Shown in pieces: positions 23,406 to 35,189 of a DNA stretch of 64,000 bases. The position numbers were made by a program, and so were the translations under genes. How positions within the stretch are numbered: position 1 is the first letter of the stretch; each line of letters starts with the position of its first letter. Below the pieces are notes generated by a model that searched no databases, was not told the origin of the DNA, and worked only from the letters and a program-made list of their open reading frames with translations. Source of the stretch: Ailurus styani (lineage: Eukaryota; Chordata; Mammalia; Carnivora; Ailuridae); contig LNAC01000279.1 of NCBI GenBank assembly GCA_002007465.1, positions 1,462,821 to 1,526,820 of the forward strand, given 5' to 3'.

Positions 23406-24420
23406 AGAACACGGAGTTTAGAAACTAAGATCTTGGCACTAAGTGTGCTTACATTACTGAGAACTCATTTTTTCCTGGGCCCCCTCAGAGGACAGAGCAA
23501 GGAAACATGCATGTGTGTAATCCTCACGCAGGCATCTCTAGTTCTGATCCATCCACGGATTCATCCAGGTATCTCAGAGTCCAGTCCCACACCACTGGGT
23601 TCACTTGAATTCCCCCCCTCCTTGTTTGTAACTCTTAGAAACCAAGTTTAATAAGCTTGAAAGGTGAAGTGACAGAGCCATCGGAAAAGTCTATAAAGGT
23701 CGATCCTACAGTGAGTTGCAGACAGGCGTGATTCCCTTATGCACACCCCGTCACCCAGATACCACTAAGACGTAAGCAACAGAGTCAGAGATAAGCACCC
23801 AAGTTTCTAATCAGAATGGGTCTTTTATTTGTTCAAAGAGCATTAGTTCTTTAGTAATTTACACACAAGTGCAATTTAAATACGAAAATTGGTTTTTTTC
23901 CATCAAAACACGATGAACAAGAATAAGGAAACCTAACAGCAACATTCCTGTCACTCTGCAGTGTTAGCAAGGTCCCCCAGAAAGTAGCTTAAGACCGTCC
24001 TTTATTGGAACCCAAGACTATGAAACAAAACCACCACTGAGGCAAAAACTGTCGCCGGAAGTCATGACCCACTGGCGGTGTCGAGCCGGGGGAGCACGCT
24101 CGGCCTCAGTCACTGCCACGGCAGAGACCCCAGCAGGCCCGACACGTTAGCGAACCCAGACTACTCTGAGGCCAAGGCCCTTTCACAGGAGGCCAGATAC
24201 CGAGCTGGAGGCCGCGGGAGAGCTGATGATGGGACCACCCGGGAGACCACCTCCGAGCTGCCGGAGGAGCCCGGACACGGACACGTCTGTTAGCTCCTTT
24301 GTACTGTGTCTCCTGGGTTTTAAAAACCATGCCAGTGAGAATTACCACCAAGACCCTGCCTTACTGATGAAGACGGGAAGAGAACAAGGAAGCTGCCTCG
24401 TTCCACCCTCCGACACGCAC

Positions 24421-24616
24421 CTGGACCATGAAATAGTCACAGAAGCTCCAGCCTGGCTCCGTCCTCTTCTCCCGCAAGGTCCTCATGTCGTCCTCAAATT
24501 TGCCCAGGTTTTTGGTAAAAGACATAAGAAGCGAGGTCCTGAGTTTGGTCAGGAAGGCATTCCAGGATTCCTGAGTTCGAGAAGAGTCCTTCAGGGGGTC
24601 GGAGAGCACGACGCAC
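24421..24616 (-). CDS. TRAPPC10: TRAPPC10 exon 5
   Basis: This 196-nt exon starts with the G that completes arginine 161 and encodes CVVLSDPLKDSSRTQESWNA, then LLMSFTKNLGKFEDDMRTLR and PGWSFCDYFMVQ (about residues 162-226). The segment is largely helical with a conserved tryptophan pair. The acceptor is ctctctgcag/GTGCGTC and the donor GTCCAG/gtgcgtg. The exon exits in phase 0. I see no frameshift or stop. Confidence 0.97.
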
Positions 24617-25342
24617 CTGCAGAGAGACACGAGCGGACTGTCTGGAAAACGCTCTCCAGGCACAGCACGTGGTCCAACTGCTCCTATCTCCCTGCGGCGC
24701 CAACGACTGTCCTCCCCCACTTCCTTCCTCCGTTCGCTGGTGACAAACCTCAGGCAGGCGGCGAGAACCCGGATCAGGAAAAGGCTTCATCGGAAACGGG
24801 CTGGACGCCCCGCGAGCCGTGAGCGCTGCCGCAGGACAGGCGGCCTCGCGCCGGGCCTCCAGGGCTCCGGGACAAGTACGGTGACCATGTCACCGTCAGT
24901 CCCCAAACCGTGGCATGCTGCCCCCTTCACACACCGCTCTGGTTCCGGTAGCTGACGAGACAGGGCTCAGAGTTCCGGGCATGGCTCAGGAGGGGCAGCC
25001 CGGCACAGACCCGGCCTCGCTGCCCGGCTCCGCTCCTCCCATTCCTAGCCGAGCCCCCAACTTCTCGGGCCCTCCTTCTTCATCTAGCACGCTCCTATTA
25101 ACCCCTCCGAACCGGCTCGGCTGACACACGTCGTCGTGGAAGCCAGCCCCCGCCGCTCGACCCCTGGGCCCCACTGTGATCACGCTCCTGCCAGCGAGGG
25201 CCATGCCGCAAACACTTCCTCTCTGTGGCTCTCTCTCCCCCGACCCGAGACCCTCAGCACAAGGGCAGGGGTCATAAATAGTTCATAAATAAAACTTAAA
25301 GAACATGGCTTAACATAGAGCGATGGTACAATTTCCCTAAAA

Positions 25343-25446
25343 AGGAGGGTGGCTGGCTGGCTCAGTCAGCAGAACACACAGCTCTTGAGCTCAGGGTTGT
25401 GAGTTTGAGTCCCGCGTTAGGCACGGAGGCCGCTTAAAAAAAAAAA
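25343..25446 (+). repeat. Short, old CAN-SINE subtype
   Basis: GGCTGGCTCAGTCAGCAGA, then CTTGAGCTCAGGGTTGTGAG and GAGTCCCGCGTTAGGC and an A-tail. This is the short head-only subtype seen across Carnivora, without the CT-rich body. Confidence 0.75.
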
Positions 25447-26439
25447 GACCGTCCGTGTTGTGGACATCTCAGAGGCATAAAATCACAAGGTTCCAATAGA
25501 TCTGGAAGAGGCACCGTGTCCATTTAACAGACTGGAGAAGCCGGATTTCTTTATCCTTGATAAAAATAATTTACAAGGAAAATGATTAAACATGGACTCA
25601 GAAATAATTTTCAAATACTGGTGCTAGAAGCTTCCAGATTTCTTCTCAGTGAATATGTTGCCCTAATTCCTAGCAAGGAGCAAAATGGACGGATTCTAAG
25701 TCTCGGGGTCGCATCACGCCCTTTGGAGGAAGGGCTCAATCTCTGGGATTTTACATCAGCGGACAAAAAATTGTGAAGTCACTCACAGTCTAGACCATCC
25801 ACCAAGTGAATAATCAGTATCAAGAAGAAGATTTAAAAATCGGTAACCGGCTTTAATTCCAGACATTCCACCACACGGTGCTGCTTCTTCCCCTGAAAAC
25901 AAAGGGATCCCACTAGCTCACTCCTAAAGCCCCAAAGCACTAACATGCATTTATTCACTACGGGAGCTGCTAGAATCTATCAGTTCCGCCGTTTACCCTT
26001 ACGCCGTTCTCAAGGGTTGTAAACCAGCAGCATTTATTCCTGACCAGACACAGAATTCTCCCCTGAACCTAGACGGGTGGAAAGGAGAGGAAACGGTCAT
26101 GGACACCGACCAGAGACAGTCTCTGTGTCCCGTGACCTGGTGCTTCCCACATTTTCATTAAGTTCTCTAGACCTTATCATGCTCTTCAACTTTCACTGTT
26201 TCTAGAACTTTCTATAACAAAAAAGAACTATGCTTCAAAAATTCACATTAAGATTGGATGGTTCACTCAGGAAGGAGAGCCCAAAAGAGCCGCTCAGACT
26301 GGCGGGCGCCCAGTGTGGAGAGGGGGCCCCCCCCAGAGTGCACCGGCGGCCCGGGGCCCAGGGCAGCCGCGCGCAGGGGCCTGGTCCCCGCCAGTCACGG
26401 GGCCGCCGCTCACACGGGCGGCTCACGGGTCAGGAGCAA

Positions 26440-26770
26440 TACTGGCAGCAACAGTCACCAAAAGCCTGAAAACTGCACAAAACCTTCGACCAAGCAACTT
26501 TCCTTTTGGGGGTGTGTCCTAAGGAGATAATGAAGGGCGCACACAACATCCCAGCTCCAGACACGTTCACGATGCTGCTCATCCTCAGCAGTGACGTGTC
26601 CGCCCAGCAGAGGACCGGATAAACGAGGACGTCACCACGAGGGAGTGTCACACACTCACTGACGATAATGGAGAAACACGTTTATCGCTCATGGGAACAT
26701 TTTGACAACGTATTAAGTGCAAACACCGCAACTATAACACATCACACGTGGTACGGTGTGGGCACACAGG
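26440..26770 (+). repeat. L1 3' end (old)
   Basis: GTGTCCTAAGGAGATAATGA, GCAGAGGACCGGATAAACGA, GGGAACATTTTGACAACGTA and TTAAGTGCAAACACCGC follow L1 3' consensus. Confidence 0.65.
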
Positions 26771-26793
26771 CACACGCTCCGTGTGCCTGTGTG
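26763..26793. repeat. Perfect 14-bp inverted repeat
   Basis: CACACAGGCACACG at 26763-26776 pairs exactly with CGTGTGCCTGTGTG at 26780-26793 across a 3-base loop. No known RNA gene fits. Confidence 0.85.
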
Positions 26794-26936
26794 TGCGTAA
26801 AGAAAGTTTGAAAAACACATACCAAATACCAAGAGTTAAGATCTATTTTCAGTTGGCTTATTACCTTCCTCTAATAATCCTACCATGAACATGCAAGTGT
26901 TCATAATCACAAACTATAAAGTTAAAAGAAAAGATA

Positions 26937-27035
26937 ACCACACCGGAGCAGAGCGCAGACCAGGCTCGGTGCTGCACCCCAGGACTCAGAGGAGTCAAAA
27001 GCACTGACCTACAACCTACAGACTAAACCCCAGGC
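26937..27035 (+). repeat. 98-bp segment, copy 1
   Basis: Begins ACCACACCGGAGCAGAGCGC, ends at ACTAAACCCCAGGC. About 93 percent identical to 28070-28166. Origin unknown. Confidence 0.9.
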
Positions 27036-28069
27036 TGCCCCAGGGCCAAGTACGCCAATGTTTCCAAAGGCCAGAAATCACACTGGCTAATAAAACAATT
27101 ACCAACACAGAGGTTATCAAATTCGTATGAAAATCTGATCCAGCTCTTTTCTTTAAAAAATTAAGTACACATTTGTTAAAGATAGCTTGCAAATTAATGA
27201 AAATCAAAATGCTGGAAAGCATGTTTATATACTGAGATGAAATTGTTAAAAATCTAGTAAGTTAGATTTCATGTATAAAGAATGAGTCATTAAAAACAAG
27301 CTAGGTTTCAGTGGACTCAGCAGGAACACACTTTAAGCAATCAGATAAAATGATAATGTAGACTTAAAAGAAATCAACAGGCAGTTTGAAAAAGATCCTA
27401 TAATTTGAACATGTCACAGGTTTAGACTAATATGCCCCATCAGTACCAATTTATGTACTTAATAAAATCCCAAAGAAATGAGACCAAGAGGCTGCTTGGT
27501 CTGGTCGTCAGTCAGTGCCCCCCGCCCCCCGCCCCCGCAGCCTGCTCCTCCTCCTTCCAGAACAAGTGTGCCCGTATACTCGAGGACAGGAGAAGGACAC
27601 TTGGTCACGGGGCATCTTGTTCAAATGCTAAGCTGATTCCTTTGGGATAACTAACTTATGAATAACAGGCCTTAGGAAAAAGTCCCCCCAAGTCCAGGTG
27701 GCATGAAATTTCTCTACGATAAACCATAAGAAGCTCAACCACCTAATACTTATTATGCTTTACATACGCTAATATTATGCTTTATATAAATAAGCAAGTT
27801 TGAACATTACTCTGTGTCCAGAGCTGTGTGGAACGTGGAAAGGAAGCCCAGGCAGGCTGGTGGCCTGACACAGGACGCGGTCACGGCGTCGGTGGGCTCT
27901 CCTGGCCACACACCCAGGGTTCCGCCACGCTCTGCCCACGAGCTCCAAAGTGGCCTTCGCCTCATAGCCTCGCCCCCTGCTCCCGTCTCTGGTCGCGTTC
28001 AGTGCCGGCCACCAGGGTGCCCCGGGTGTGGGGACGTGGGTGTGAAGCCATGCCCCGTCTCTCCGGGAG

Positions 28070-28166
28070 ACCACACCGGAGCAGAGCGCGGACCAGGCTC
28101 AGCGCTGCGCCCCAGGACTCGGAGGAGTCAAAGCACTGACCTACGACCTACAGACTAAACCCCAGG
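28070..28166 (+). repeat. 98-bp segment, copy 2
   Basis: Same orientation as copy 1, 1.03 kb away. Six substitutions and one indel separate the two; this copy keeps more CpG. Confidence 0.9.
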
Positions 28167-28767
28167 CCCCAGGAAGACGACCACCTGCATGGTGAGGCCC
28201 CGCACCACTAGCACGGGAAGTGAGCTCCCCCAGAAGACAGAACAGAGAGAAGCAAAGGGGAAAGTAAGTCCAAGCAATAACATAGACACCGCGGTTTCAG
28301 GGCTCCCTTTTACAGACTCCAAAGATTCAATCAGCATTTCAGAATTTGGGGTCTGAGCAACTTGTAACAGGCGTTAAGGTAACCAAACACCACACGGGGC
28401 CCCTGACTAAAGGCGTGTGGGGAGCCCTACTGTAGACGAAGACCACGGGACTTCCCAAAGCCTCAGCTACGCTGACGCACATGCTGGCTCCCCAAGGGGA
28501 CCCACCACGCGGTCTCTCCCGCCGTGGTCAACCAGACAGCGCACGGTGGGGGACGGTGGGGGGGTGGTTTATGACTTACAGCGCGCCACCCGCCAGAGCA
28601 GGAGCGCCGTGAGCAGGGGACCCAGGCCGCTCTCCAGCACCACCACCCCCCCGCGCTGGAGCGTCAGGCTCGCCACCGCCGCTGCCGGAGACCGAGCTCC
28701 CACGCAGTCGGCAGTATGGCCCACCGTCCAGGTGCAGCCAGTGAGGTAAAGTTAAAGATACACTTAC

Positions 28768-28964
28768 CTGTCACTCTGTTTATTACAAAAATCATTCCTT
28801 ATTTTGTCCACAATGGAAGTTCGGGGAAGGATGTTGGTTTTGTTTTTTTTCTTGGCGTCATTTTCAACCACCACGATGAGCCAGTCCACAGAGCTATGAG
28901 CCTTCAGAACATTCTGCCACTTGGTAAGGTCGTCTTTTACCGTAGCCTTATACACTTCAGTATC
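28768..28964 (-). CDS. TRAPPC10: TRAPPC10 exon 4
   Basis: This 197-nt exon encodes DTEVYKATVKDDLTKWQNVL, then a strand-like VDWLIVVVEN, a basic run KKKNKTNILPRTS and KIRNDFCNKQSD (about residues 96-160), ending in AG of a split arginine. The VDWLIVVVEN strand followed by a lysine-rich loop is typical of the family's N-terminal domain. The acceptor is tatttttag/GATACTG and the donor GACAG/gtaagt. A CpG-rich patch lies just downstream in intron 4 (28480-28730). Confidence 0.97.
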
Positions 28965-29124
28965 CTAAAAATAAGTAAGTCACTGTGAAGGAAAGTTAAT
29001 CAACGCCCTTCCATTTAACAGCACCGTGTGTCTACTAAACGAGAATACATCGGCCACCGCACTTCGTCACTGGGGGCTGGGGACACTCTGGGCAGGCCCG
29101 GTGGCACCGAGGCAAGACAGCTCC

Positions 29125-29235
29125 AGTGTCATGGAGGAAGAGACCGAGAGCGAGCTCGGGAAACTGCCCACAGCAACACAGTCCCCTGGGCAAGCTGGGA
29201 CTGGAAAACCCAGGTCTGCTCGGCCAAAGGCCTTG
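29125..29235 (+). repeat. MIR fragment
   Basis: ATGGAGGAAGAGACCGAGAG, GGAAACTGCCCACAGCAACA and GGGACTGGAAAACCCAGGTC are MIR-like. Confidence 0.55.
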
Positions 29236-31899
29236 CGCCCGAGGACCGCGTTAATCGCAGTCTGACATGCGCTCGGTGCAATGGGGAGAAGCGGCCCCTC
29301 CGACCCTGGCCAGAGGTCACGCATCCGCAGGAAGCCCAGGCTGCCTCGGGGCAGCGTCCTCTGCGGCCCCCCAGAACCACTCCAACGCCAGGGCCACTCG
29401 CAGGCCACAGCAGGGGCAAGGCAGCTTCCGCTGCAAGCCCAAGGAAAGAGGACAAGCTGGGGCTTCTTGGGAGCTGCTGTAACTCAGAAGGGCTGAAAGG
29501 GGAACCGTCCTGGTCCTAAAAAGTCAATGCCGCTTTGGACTCAGAGTCCCAAACATCAGCCTGCACAAAAACCCATGAGTCTGCCTCCGCTCATCCAGCG
29601 AGAAGTGGGAAGACAGAGCGTCTCCTTGCTATTGGCCACTGTTGACAATTGCCCTTATGCTCCATAAATCTACTCAGCAGATCTGGAGTGAAAATCTAAA
29701 ACCACCATACTTAATTCATATCCAAATCAGGCATTTAAAAACCTTTGCAAACTATCATTTATAGCTACTGTTTAAATATGTATTTTCTCCCTTTTTTTTA
29801 ATAGAAAGATTCCTTGTTATCCTGCCCATATTTTCTCTGGATTTTTTAGTCTCTCTTGAATATGCTAATGGGATCAATCCATGAATGAGAAATCTCCCAA
29901 TTCTGTACCCAGTCCCTCCTGTGATTTAATTGGTAAGAGTTCCGGAAGTGAGTACTTTTAATCTTTAGTCTGATTTTTAAAACTGCTGTGTCCTCGGTTT
30001 GCATTTAAAAAAATACATACATATATATATATAAATCTGGAAAGATCTGCTGAGAAAACAAGAGGAAACCACCTTGTAAAGATGGGTTTTCTGTGCGCCA
30101 CCCCCTCCAGACCGCGCTTTCGCATGCAGCCTCCACAGAAGGGCCGCTCTCCGGCCAGCGGCCTCCACCTGCCCACACCGTCGCCCTGCGGGGCCCTGGG
30201 GCCCAAGTGCGTCCGGGCCTACAGTGAAACCAGAGGCCCCAGACCCCAGTGTCTTTAAAATCACACCGCAGGGCCGAGGGTCAGGGACCCTGAAAGAGCA
30301 GAGAGGCCCTGGAGGCCGCCCCAGGCCTGGTGCCAAGCACCCCTGCCGGCCCAGCCCCGGCTCCCAGCTCTCCAAGCCGCCGCCCCACGGAGCGGACACC
30401 ACCGCCCCTCTTGGGACACTGCGACTGCAGCAGGGACCTGGCCAAGCAACAGCAAGGCAGAGGCCTCCAAGTTCTGGTGAGCGAGTAGCAGCATGTCAGC
30501 CTGCCGGCGACAGTGAGCAAAACCACGGACGTTACTAAAAAGCTCCCGTGGCTGTGGAGAAGAGCCCGAGCCCCGCCGGTGGGGTTGGGGGTGTGTCCAG
30601 GAAACAAAGCCGCTGGCAGGGAAGGTGCGGACGGTGCCCACGGTCGGGGCTGAGGAGGGCGCCACGGCAGGGAGCGGCCCGGCCTGGGCCCCAGAGCCAC
30701 ATGGGGCGGGAAGGCCATCACGGCACAAGGTGTGGAACCCCCAAGGGTGAGGACGAAGGACTGGGGGGCTGGTGTGCGGTGTCAGAGGCTGAGAAGGGCC
30801 AGGAGGGCCTCCTGATGGGGTGACCTTATCTGGGGTGCTGCGGACCAGCCGAGGCGGGGAGGGAAGGGATCCGGCGGGGAGCCCCGGGGCAGGGAGGGGC
30901 ACGGAGCTGGGGGTCAGCACGACAGCAGTGCCAGAAGGCCCCCTGACTGGCTTCGTTCAGAGAAGCAAACCTGCAGAGGACAGTGAGCGCCTGCCCGGCT
31001 TCTCCACAGAGAAGGAAGTGACAGACGCAGACCAGGAGGACACTAGAATCACCCTGCGGTGCAGGATTGCCATCGGACTGTGTAGACACGTGTGAGCATG
31101 TGCAGAGACACCCACAGACGGAAATAAATGTAAACGTGTGCATGGGTGGACATGCACGCGCACATGCCCACGGACTTCCCAGCTGCGTCCACTGAGAGGG
31201 CCGGAACAAAGAGCACGTCTAGCTCCGGGGCTTGGGGTCTACATACAAGACCCCACTAAAACGATCCAGCGCTCCCTAGAGAAGCGGCTGACCCCAGGGC
31301 TCAGGCAGGGAAAGGACAGGAGCCCATCTTGTGTTAGGGAGAGCTCAGAAAAGGAGGTCATGGCAAAAGGTCAGAGAAGTCAAACCTGGGACAATGTGAG
31401 CATTAAAATCAATACTGGTAAGAAAGGATTGCACTCCCCAAACTAAAAATCAGTGGGTGTGTACTGACACGAACCAATAAACAGGACGACCGCCTCCTGT
31501 CTGGCGATGGCAGAGGCAGGAGGCAGACTGACATGACCATCTGAAGCACCCAAAACACAGAAACAGGTAAGGTGAGCCCTGCAAGGGGCCGGCGGGACTG
31601 CTCGGAGCTCCCAGCCCACGGCACCGCAAGGGGCACTGAGGTCAGGCCTGGCAGGTGTCGTACACTTAGCAGACAGAGCACGGGGCCCTGGGAGGCAAGG
31701 GCAGCTGACTTCGCAGGTCAGCACACAGAGGGACCTGGAGCGCTCAGCAGGGGTTTGACCAGCACACAAATGCAAGACAGACCCAAAGGCAGGGAGAGAC
31801 CCATCCAGACAGGACTCGACCCCCACACAGGGCTGAGATCAGGGCAAGGCTGGAAACCTCCAAATCCATAGGGCATTGGGTGGAGAACTCAGGAAAGAA

Positions 31900-33200
31900 G
31901 GAATAATTAGTCTTGAATTGACCACTGTTTCAGACCCACATGTGATAAAAGTAATACCTAAAATGATCAGACTTAAGTAACTTAATGACACAAAGCTCAA
32001 GAAAATTTCTAGGATCACAAAAATATAAGCGCTGAATGAAAAATTCACAGTGTCTGGCATCCCATAAAAAATTGGCAAGCAGGCACAGAATATATAATCA
32101 TAACAAGTAGAAAATTCTATCAACAGAACAGACTCAGGCATGACACAGATACTAGAATTAGTAGACAAAAACCATTAAAATACTTTTGTAACCATATTCC
32201 ACATGTTCAAGAAGATTCTATCAGAGGAAAAACTGACTTTAAGCAGAGACATGGAAGATATTTTAAAAAGAAGGTAAAGACCCTTATGGATCTTCTGGAG
32301 ATGAAAATCACAATGTCTCGGGGCACCTGGGTGGCTCAGTCATTGGGCATCTGCCTTTGGCTCGGGTCATAATCCCAGGATCCTGGGATAGAGCCCTGCA
32401 TCGGGCTCCATGCTCAGCGGGAAGGCTGCTTCTCCCTCTCCCACTCCCCCTGCTGTGTTCCCTCTCTCACTGTGTCTCTCTCTGTCAAATAAATAAAATC
32501 TCGAAAGAAAAGAAAAGAAAACGAAAACGAAAACGAAAACCACAATGTCTAAACTGTAAAATATACTGGACAGGAGGGATTAAGAACAGATTAGACAGCA
32601 CAGAAGAAACGATTAGGTAACTTGAAGACACAGAGCAGAAATCACCCAAATGAAACAGAGAAAGACTGAGAAGCCATCAACACAGTGTCCCTGAGCTGTG
32701 GGACTTACAGAGCCTACTATGTGAGTAACTGGAGCCGCAGAGGACAGAGGAGAAAGGGAGGAACAACAAGTATCTGAAGAAATAATGACCAAAACTGTTT
32801 CAAATCTAAACCAAAACCACAAACCCACAAAGCCTAGAACACCACAAGCACAAGAAACACGAAGAAAAGTATAGCAGGGCATGTCACAGACAGTTCAAAG
32901 CCAGTGACAAGGAAAAAAATCTTAAATCGCTGAAGGGGGTAGAAAAAGGACAGTTTAAATACAAAGTAACAAAGACAGAAATGAAAGACTCCTCATGGGT
33001 CACAATGTAAACCACGACAGTTCGGGGAACACCTTTGACCTGCTGGAGAGAAAGAAAGAACGTCAGTCTGGAATTCTATATCCAGCAAAACATTTTGCAA
33101 AAATCAAGGCTTCCTCAGATGCACGGACACTGGAAGAACTCCCAGCACTCTAACGAAGGAAAGGCAAGCCCTAGAAGTGGTAACTAAGAGACCTATGTTC
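31900..33200 (+). repeat. L1/HAL1 ORF1-region remnant
   Basis: AGAATTAGTAGACAAAAACC, CATGGAAGATATTTTAAAAA, GAACAGATTAGACAGCACAG and GGAATTCTATATCCAGCAAA. The reading frames are broken many times. A SINE interrupts it at 32319-32534. Confidence 0.8.
32319..32534 (+). repeat. CAN-SINE with (GAAAAC)n tail
   Basis: Head GGGGCACCTGGGTGGCTCAG. Duplication AAATCACAATGTCT (to 32318) and AAACCACAATGTCT (to 32550) flank it, inserted in L1/HAL1 sequence. The tail has become a small AGAAA/GAAAAC repeat. Confidence 0.95.
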
Positions 33201-33779
33201 TTACCTCTCATCTCTACAATATTAATTGTTTAAAGCGAAAATAGTAACAATGTACTTTCTCGGGTCTGTAACAAGACCAACGCACGCATGCCCAGTGACA
33301 CAACGGTGTGCTGGGGGCAGAGGGGCAGCCCCATCTGCAGGGAGGAGGTGATGGTTTGAAGGGAGGACGTGATGGTGCAGATGTGCACTAGAAACCTGAA
33401 GGCAACTACTAACCTAAGGCAGGTTTATTTTTCATCTAAAATCCCAAATATTATCTACTTGCTCCAGAAAACTTTTCTTAATAGTGATCAAAACCAAAGC
33501 AAAACAACAACACAACACAGGCTTCCTATTAGAAAATGTAATTTTAAGGGGAAAAAACCCTCATTTATAGTGTCAATAAAAAGTGTATCTAGCAATAAAA
33601 ATGCAAGACTTCTATGAAAAACATTAGCACACATTACTAAGGGCATCAAAAAGGACGGAGAGACCATGTTCCAGATACGAAGATCTGTGATTATTAAAAT
33701 TCTCCCCAAATGAATCCACAATTTATTCAAGGCAATCCCAACCAAAACACCTCCCATCTTTCCCTTTCTCTTTTCTTTT

Positions 33780-33970
33780 TTTTTTTATAAAGATTTATTT
33801 ATTTGACAGAGAGAGATTACAAGTAGGCAAAGAGGCAGGCAGAGAGAGAGAGGGAGAAGCAGACTCCCCACCGAGCAGGGAGTCCAACATGGGGCTCAAT
33901 CCCAGGACCCTGAGATCATGACCGGAGCCGAAGGCAGAGGCTCCAACCCACTGAGCCACCAAGGCACCCC
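33780..33970 (-). repeat. CAN-SINE inside L1
   Basis: Reverse element with GAGCCACCAAGGCACCCC. TCCCTTTCT at 33761-33769 and 33971-33979 is the duplication. Confidence 0.9.
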
Positions 33971-34389
33971 TCCCTTTCTTTTTTCCACTGCTGCTCCCGT
34001 TCTGTATGGCTTTGTAACAGACCTCTTCAACATTCAGTGGTCCAGCATGTTCACTCTGCTCACCAATCTACGATCCAGACAAGACCAGGCACACAGCTTG
34101 CCTGCCCCACTCGCTGTGGTGCATGAAGGCTGGGAGCAAGAAGCCCATCGTGTGTCTGCTGCTGGATGCTAGTCCGCTGGCCAGGATCTGCTGGGACCAG
34201 GGCTGGACACCTCCACGTGGACTTCCATGTGGGCACTTGACTTCCTCACGGAATGGAGGCTGAATCCACTTGGATTCAACCAGAGGAAACACTGACTAGG
34301 CCTCTCAATGGAGAAAGGTCACTGCCATGGAGAGAAAAACACGGGGGATGGAATACGCAGATACAATCATTTTTGGAAAATAAAATTTG

Positions 34390-34589
34390 GAGTCGCCTGG
34401 GTGGCTCAGTCATTAAGCGTCTGCCTTCGGCTCAGATCATGATCCCCAGGGTCCTGGGATCAAGCCTTCCATCAGGCTCCCCGCTCAGCGGAAAGCCTGC
34501 TTCTCCCTCTCCCACCCCCCACTTGTGTTCCCTCTCTTGCTATGTCTCTGTCAAATAAATAAAATCTTTATAAAAAAAAAAAAGAAGAA
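34390..34589 (+). repeat. CAN-SINE
   Basis: Head CGCCTGGGTGGCTCAGTCAT. GAAAATAAAATTTG (34376-34389) and GAAAAGAAAATTTG (34590-34603) are the duplication. Faces the SINE at 33780 in opposite orientation, 420 bp away. Confidence 0.93.
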
Positions 34590-35189
34590 GAAAAGAAAAT
34601 TTGTACACCTAACAATCTGATTCTAAAATTTATATGGAAGAAAAAAATGTATACTAGCAAGGGACTTACTTTAAAAGAATAGACATCAATACATATTATA
34701 AAAATGTAATAATTAAAAGTCTGGTCCCGGCACAGAATAGACGATGATCAACGGAACACACTGCATACATGATATTGGTTTAAAATAAAGATGAAACTTT
34801 CAGAAAGTAGAAAAGAGACAGACAATTATGAAATGATGTTAGGCCAATGTGCTGCCCAATTAAGACTGTAAAATTAGACCTTAATGCTCCACACTGCCTG
34901 CCACAAACAAAAATAACTTGAAGCTACACAGATCCAAATATAAAACACAAATTATAAAATTACTAAGAGAAAATATAGGAGAAAACCAATTATTACCTTC
35001 AGACAGACAAGGCCTTCCCAAACATGACACACTCAGACACCATTTTTTAAAATGACACATTTCACTCCGTAAAAATTGTAACAGTCACGAATACCAATGC
35101 ACATTAGGTACGTGAGCTATCTAAACAAAACACAAACTACAGATGAAGCAAGAGACACACAAACACACCAGTAACAGAAGACTCTCACA

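Larger units (their letters stand above)
19789..28767 (-). other. TRAPPC10 introns 4-6
   Basis: Intron 6 (19789-22444) holds an L2 end, a SINE and an L1 end. Intron 5 (22557-24420) holds a SINE at 23206. Intron 4 (24617-28767) holds an old short SINE (25343-25446), an L1 end (26440-26770), a perfect hairpin (26763-26793) and two copies of a 98-bp segment (26937 and 28070). The rest, including 24650-25250, 27050-28060 and 28180-28480, has no feature I can name. Confidence 0.8.

Noticed and set aside
28480..28730. CpG-rich patch next to exon 4 as a second CpG island
   Set aside because: Only about 250 bp and mixed with lower-CpG DNA; several GC-rich patches of this kind occur in the gene (for example 17460-17720), so it is weak evidence alone.
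30261..30920. A 219-codon minus-strand frame
   Set aside because: Low-complexity Pro/Ser/Gly-rich peptide in GC-rich intron 3, no recognisable domain and no family match.
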